This document shows, piece after piece, positions 16,211 through 18,429 of a stretch of 18,429 bases of DNA (its first letter is position 1; each line of letters opens with the position of its first letter). The notes under the pieces were generated by a model that saw nothing but the letters and a program-made list of their open reading frames with translations, was not told the DNA's origin and searched no databases. The stretch spans positions 1 to 18,429 of the forward strand of contig CAYWIM010000089.1 of the NCBI GenBank assembly GCA_964458325.1, given 5' to 3'. The position numbers and the translations under genes were made by a program. The stretch comes from JAGMXM01 sp964458325. Lineage in GTDB: Bacteria; Verrucomicrobiota; Verrucomicrobiia; Limisphaerales; UBA1319.

Positions 16211-16240
16211 TGGAAAGCGCCAGAGGGCTGACGCTTTCCA
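16211..16240 (-). terminator. Hairpin just downstream of the oxidoreductase gene
   Basis: TGGAAAGCG (16211-16219) and CGCTTTCCA (16232-16240) form a perfect 9-bp stem with a 12-base loop. It starts 16 bases beyond the oxidoreductase stop codon, where a terminator is expected. There is no following T-run on the minus strand, so it may instead protect the mRNA end or be part of the repeat DNA in this gap. Confidence 0.45.
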
Positions 16241-16255
16241 CAAGACCAATCGCGC

Positions 16256-17638
16256 TCAGTACTCCCGCTCGGTGACAATGCCGGGCTGGGGCGCCGGGTA
16301 GCGGCCTTTGGCATCGAGCTGAAGCGGCGCCGGACCCTCCGGCGTCAGCTTGGCGATCTCCGGCGCGAACTCGTGCGTGCTGTTGAGAATTTGATCGAAG
16401 GTGATGACCTGGCCCGTGTGAGCGGCCATACGGCCCATGGACGTCACCAGACTGGCCTCGGCGCCGCGCCGGGCTTCGTTGTACGGCTGGTCGTTCCGGA
16501 TGGCCTTCACCAGGTCTATCCATTCGTTCCGATACGGATTCTGCTCATCGGCGTTGACCTTGGATTCCCAGACCACGGCCGAGCGTTCGGGTTTCTGGCC
16601 CCGGTAGATTCGAGAAGGCAGCCCGCAGTCGCCGCTGTTCGACACGATCGCCATACCTTTGCTGCCATGGGCGTAGCTGGCATAAATCTCGCTGCACCCA
16701 GTCATGCACCGGCCGTCAAACATGAACGAGCTCCCGTCGGCGAATGTGTATTCGACCGCATACACGTCGAAGTTCTGATCCACGTAGGTGACGCCTTCCG
16801 GGCTGGTCCGGTAATGGCGGCCGCCCAGCGCCATGGCCTTGACCGGCCACGCGTTCTTCATCCAGCAGAGATGATCGATGATGTGAATGTAGAAGTCGCT
16901 GTAGTTGCCGCCGCTGGCCCAGAGGAAGCTGTGGAACCGCTGGATCTGGTACATCACCTCGCTGATCCCCGCCGGCCGGGGCGGCGAAGCGAAGCTGCCC
17001 ACCGGACCGTGCACCCGGTAGCCCCGCTCCAAAATCAGATCCCCGATCTCCCCGTCGTGAATCCGATTGGCCAGCTCCTGCAGCGCCCGGCTGTGGCGCG
17101 ACATCAGACCCACGCCTATCTTGAGGTTCTTCTTCTTCGCCTCGTCCGCGAGCTGGATCATCCGGCGCGTGGTCGGCCCGTCTACCGTAACCGGCTTTTC
17201 CATGAAGACGTTGAGCCCCTTCCGGATCGCATATTCCAGATGCACCCACCGGAATCCGGGAGGCGTGGCGAAGATGGCGATATCGCCCGGTTTCAGACAA
17301 TCCATGGCCTTCTGATAGGCGTCGAACCCGACGAACCGGCGGTCGGCCGGCGCGTCCACCTGGGTCGGAGGCGATTTGCTCAACTGGGCGTAGCTGCCCC
17401 GGAGCCGGTTTTCGAACACGTCGGCCATCGCGACCAGCTTGATCGGGCCCAGCCTGCTCGTGGCCAACGCGTCGACCACAGCCCCCGTGCCGCGCCCGCC
17501 ACAGCCGATCAGCGCCACCTGAATCGTGTCGTCCGCCGCCCCATGCACGAATGGCGCCGTCTGCGCCGCCAGCGCCGTAGCCGCAGCCGCCGTCCCGGCC
17601 GTCTTCAGAAATTCCCGCCTCGTCGTCCTGGTGTCCAT
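16256..17638 (-). CDS. Tat-exported Gfo/Idh/MocA family oxidoreductase
   Basis: This 460-residue protein is a predicted NAD(P)-dependent sugar or cyclitol oxidoreductase. Residues 7-12 (RREFLK) are a twin-arginine motif followed by an Ala-rich hydrophobic stretch to about residue 33, so it should be exported folded with its cofactor. Residues 41-51 (VALIGCGGRGT) are the Rossmann nucleotide-binding loop, 147-149 are the EKP motif with its catalytic Lys, and D248, H252 and D255 lie in the conserved GGNYSDFYIHIID motif. Such exported members are abundant in Planctomycetes and Verrucomicrobia and are usually tied to carbohydrate breakdown; the exact substrate is not readable here. The start at 17638 puts the twin-arginine motif at the normal place and has a purine-rich AAAGAGAT upstream; the ATG at 17650 is an alternative. 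No sugar-pathway genes adjoin it. Confidence 0.95.
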   Translation of the reverse strand: MDTRTTRREFLKTAGTAAAATALAAQTAPFVHGAADDTIQVALIGCGGRGTGAVVDALATSRLGPIKLVAMADVFENRLRGSYAQLSKSPPTQVDAPADRRFVGFDAYQKAMDCLKPGDIAIFATPPGFRWVHLEYAIRKGLNVFMEKPVTVDGPTTRRMIQLADEAKKKNLKIGVGLMSRHSRALQELANRIHDGEIGDLILERGYRVHGPVGSFASPPRPAGISEVMYQIQRFHSFLWASGGNYSDFYIHIIDHLCWMKNAWPVKAMALGGRHYRTSPEGVTYVDQNFDVYAVEYTFADGSSFMFDGRCMTGCSEIYASYAHGSKGMAIVSNSGDCGLPSRIYRGQKPERSAVVWESKVNADEQNPYRNEWIDLVKAIRNDQPYNEARRGAEASLVTSMGRMAAHTGQVITFDQILNSTHEFAPEIAKLTPEGPAPLQLDAKGRYPAPQPGIVTEREY

Positions 17639-17840
17639 GATCTCTTTCATATCGCTCTTCATCCAATAATGGTCGGTGGCCTCGAAAAATACGGGGCTTC
17701 CGGCACTTCCAGACATTGCCTCACGGAGTTCCATCTTGTTCGGACCCGTGATGTGGCGAGGTTGACTGATCGGCGCCGCCAATTCAATCCCGAAATCGTT
17801 CTCGAAAAGCAAGAGAGTTGCCCGCCCTTCGGCTGGAATG

Positions 17841-17934
17841 GGTGCATGACAAAATTCTTCGGCGCTTGGTGCGTCCGGTCGCAGTTGGGCGATCGTCCGG
17901 AGTTTGTCTTCTCTCTCTCCTCCATGGCCAATGG
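17841..17934 (-). repeat. Dispersed intergenic repeat, copy B
   Basis: Read on the minus strand, this is the second copy of the element at 1-95, about 90 percent identical over the core (17841-17913) and more loosely similar outward to about 17934. It lies about 200 bases upstream of the oxidoreductase and in the same orientation as that gene, just as copy A precedes the HEAT-type gene. The two copies are therefore inverted relative to each other and about 17.8 kb apart. Confidence 0.8.
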
Positions 17935-17941
17935 AGGAGAG
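17915..17941. other. Perfect 11-bp hairpin in repeat copy B
   Basis: CTCTCCTCCAT (17915-17925) and ATGGAGGAGAG (17931-17941) pair perfectly around the 5-base loop GGCCA. This is the strongest inverted repeat seen in the window. It sits at the outer edge of repeat copy B and appears to be part of the element; copy A keeps one degraded arm at the window edge. There is no T-run, so a terminator role is unlikely. Confidence 0.6.
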
Positions 17942-18019
17942 GGTCGGGGGGAGGAGGTCAATCGGTTGGATCCCCCTACTCCCGCTCGTGCCTCGCGGGG
18001 GGAATGGCCTCCAGTGGCC

Positions 18020-18047
18020 GTCTGCAGTTCTCCCTCTCCGCCATTGG
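18020..18047 (-). repeat. Possible truncated third copy (C) of the dispersed repeat
   Basis: On the minus strand this reads CCAATGGCGGAGAGGGAGAA followed by CTGCAGACG. That resembles the start of copy A (GCGGAGGGGAGGGAGAA, then CTGCAAACG) with a short internal deletion. Similarity then stops. It lies head-to-tail with copy B, as in a tandem of decayed units. Short length makes this tentative. Confidence 0.35.
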
Positions 18048-18201
18048 GAACCAACGGAAGCGCCCGAACAGGCCGATGAGAGGGCTCGCCTTTTGCGCCG
18101 TAGAAGACAGCCCTCCGATCCCGTTGACCATTTCATTTTCGCCCTCCGGCGCCCTCCCCGCTGGCACCACTCCCTTTCTGCCTTGCTGAGCCGATCCGCC
18201 C

Positions 18202-18330
18202 GGCTACCAATGTTTCCTGACCGTGCGGGGCAAGGAGAATCGGGCCTGGCTCATCCGCAAGAACGCCACCGCCTGGGAAGCCGCCGGCGCCATCCACTCC
18301 GACATCCAGAAGGGTTTCATCCGCGCCTTG
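18202..18330 (+). pseudogene. Remnant of ychF GTPase gene, C-terminal TGS domain
   Basis: Read in one frame, these 43 codons give RGKENRAWLIRKNATAWEAA, then GAIHSDIQKGFIRA. This closely follows the conserved C-terminal part of the YchF/OLA1 GTPase (KEVRAW, AAGxIHxDxxKGFIRA). In the intact protein this part is preceded by about 300 residues carrying the GTPase domain and followed by about 45 more. Here a stop codon lies in frame at 18187 just upstream and no start codon precedes the similarity. Downstream, the family sequence ends abruptly after GFIRA and the frame runs through unrelated repeat-like DNA to a stop at 18394. It is therefore a dead fragment, probably left by a partial duplication or a rearrangement. 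A functional ychF should exist elsewhere in the genome. Confidence 0.75.
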
Positions 18331-18347
18331 CAAGCCGTAAGCCGAAA

Positions 18348-18373
18348 GGTAGGGCGGCCACTCCGTGGGCGCC
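18348..18373 (-). repeat. Short degenerate repeat (CACGGAGTG type), copy 2
   Basis: The reverse complement of this stretch matches 16100-16125 at most positions. It begins about 18 bases after the end of the ychF similarity, so the break in that gene may lie at or near the edge of such an element. Confidence 0.4.
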
Positions 18374-18429
18374 ACTTGATGGCTGCCGAGAGGTGAAGAA
18401 AACAAACCTGCCTCGATCCATTCGCCGCA

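Larger units (their letters stand above)
15979..16255. other. Intergenic region with degenerate repeats
   Basis: This 277-base gap lies between the end of the oxidoreductase gene and the start of the MBOAT gene, both on the minus strand. It holds a hairpin at 16211-16240 and, at 16100-16125, a short sequence that recurs inverted near 18348-18373. Reading frames cross it on both strands, but none has a plausible start and family similarity. The MBOAT promoter should lie in its lower part; I could not identify it. Confidence 0.6.
17651..18429. other. Gene-free region rich in repeats and remnants
   Basis: No intact gene is seen in these 779 bases. From the oxidoreductase outward the region contains repeat copy B (17841-17934), a long hairpin (17915-17941), a partial third copy C (18020-18047), the ychF remnant (18202-18330) and a short degenerate repeat (18348-18373). 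Frames that cross it on either strand lack family similarity. The oxidoreductase promoter should lie in 17651-17840, but I found no convincing boxes. Confidence 0.7.

Noticed and set aside
14837..16249. 470-codon open frame on the minus strand
   Set aside because: It is the shifted frame of the MBOAT gene on the same strand, and its translation lacks membrane helices and motifs.
16373..18079. 568-codon open frame on the plus strand
   Set aside because: It is antisense to the clear Gfo/Idh/MocA gene and crosses repeat DNA; the translation is rich in Arg, His and Pro without motifs.
17639..18136. N-terminal extension of the oxidoreductase reading frame up to 18136
   Set aside because: The extension runs through repeat copy B and would bury the twin-arginine motif about 166 residues inside the protein; the start at 17638 fits an exported protein.

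Overview
The window is GC-rich, gene-dense bacterial chromosome. It most resembles the Planctomycetes-Verrucomicrobia group, probably Verrucomicrobia. The reasons are a Tat-exported Gfo/Idh/MocA oxidoreductase, an ECF sigma factor followed by a von Willebrand A (vWA) protein and a giant membrane protein, weak or absent Shine-Dalgarno sites before most genes, and degenerate dispersed repeats between genes. This placement is inference from gene content. There is no rRNA, tRNA, CRISPR array, transposase or phage gene.

Layout. Positions 1-95 hold one copy of a dispersed repeat, followed by a small HEAT-type helical-repeat protein (180-821). Positions 1016-12465 are one tightly packed plus-strand operon. 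It contains an ECF sigma factor (1016-1561), a 1258-residue protein with an anti-sigma-like head, one membrane span and a C-terminal vWA module (1558-5334, overlapping the sigma gene by 4 nt), and a 2375-residue exported/membrane protein built from diverged repeats (5338-12465, 3 nt downstream). The rest of the genes are on the minus strand: an outer-membrane channel-like protein (13523-12540), a GDSL/SGNH-like protein (14564-13590), an MBOAT O-acyltransferase (15978-14569) and a Gfo/Idh/MocA oxidoreductase (17638-16256). The last 790 bases carry no intact gene. They hold more repeat copies, a strong hairpin and a remnant of a ychF GTPase gene.

How the genes work together. Sigma factor, membrane-tethered partner and giant surface protein look like one signalling unit. 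The partner's cytoplasmic head would hold the sigma factor and its outer vWA domain would bind a partner outside the membrane, for which the giant neighbour is the obvious candidate. This is inferred from order, overlap and topology. The MBOAT and SGNH genes form a two-gene cassette of the type that O-acylates exported polysaccharides, and the channel gene downstream may be co-transcribed. The oxidoreductase is a separate unit flanked by repeat-rich DNA.

The most interesting items are the sigma/vWA/giant-protein unit, the internal repeats and buried signal-like segment of the giant protein, the inverted repeat copies upstream of both outermost genes, the ychF remnant ending at a junction with repeat-like DNA, and a hairpin that would hide the start codon of the channel gene.
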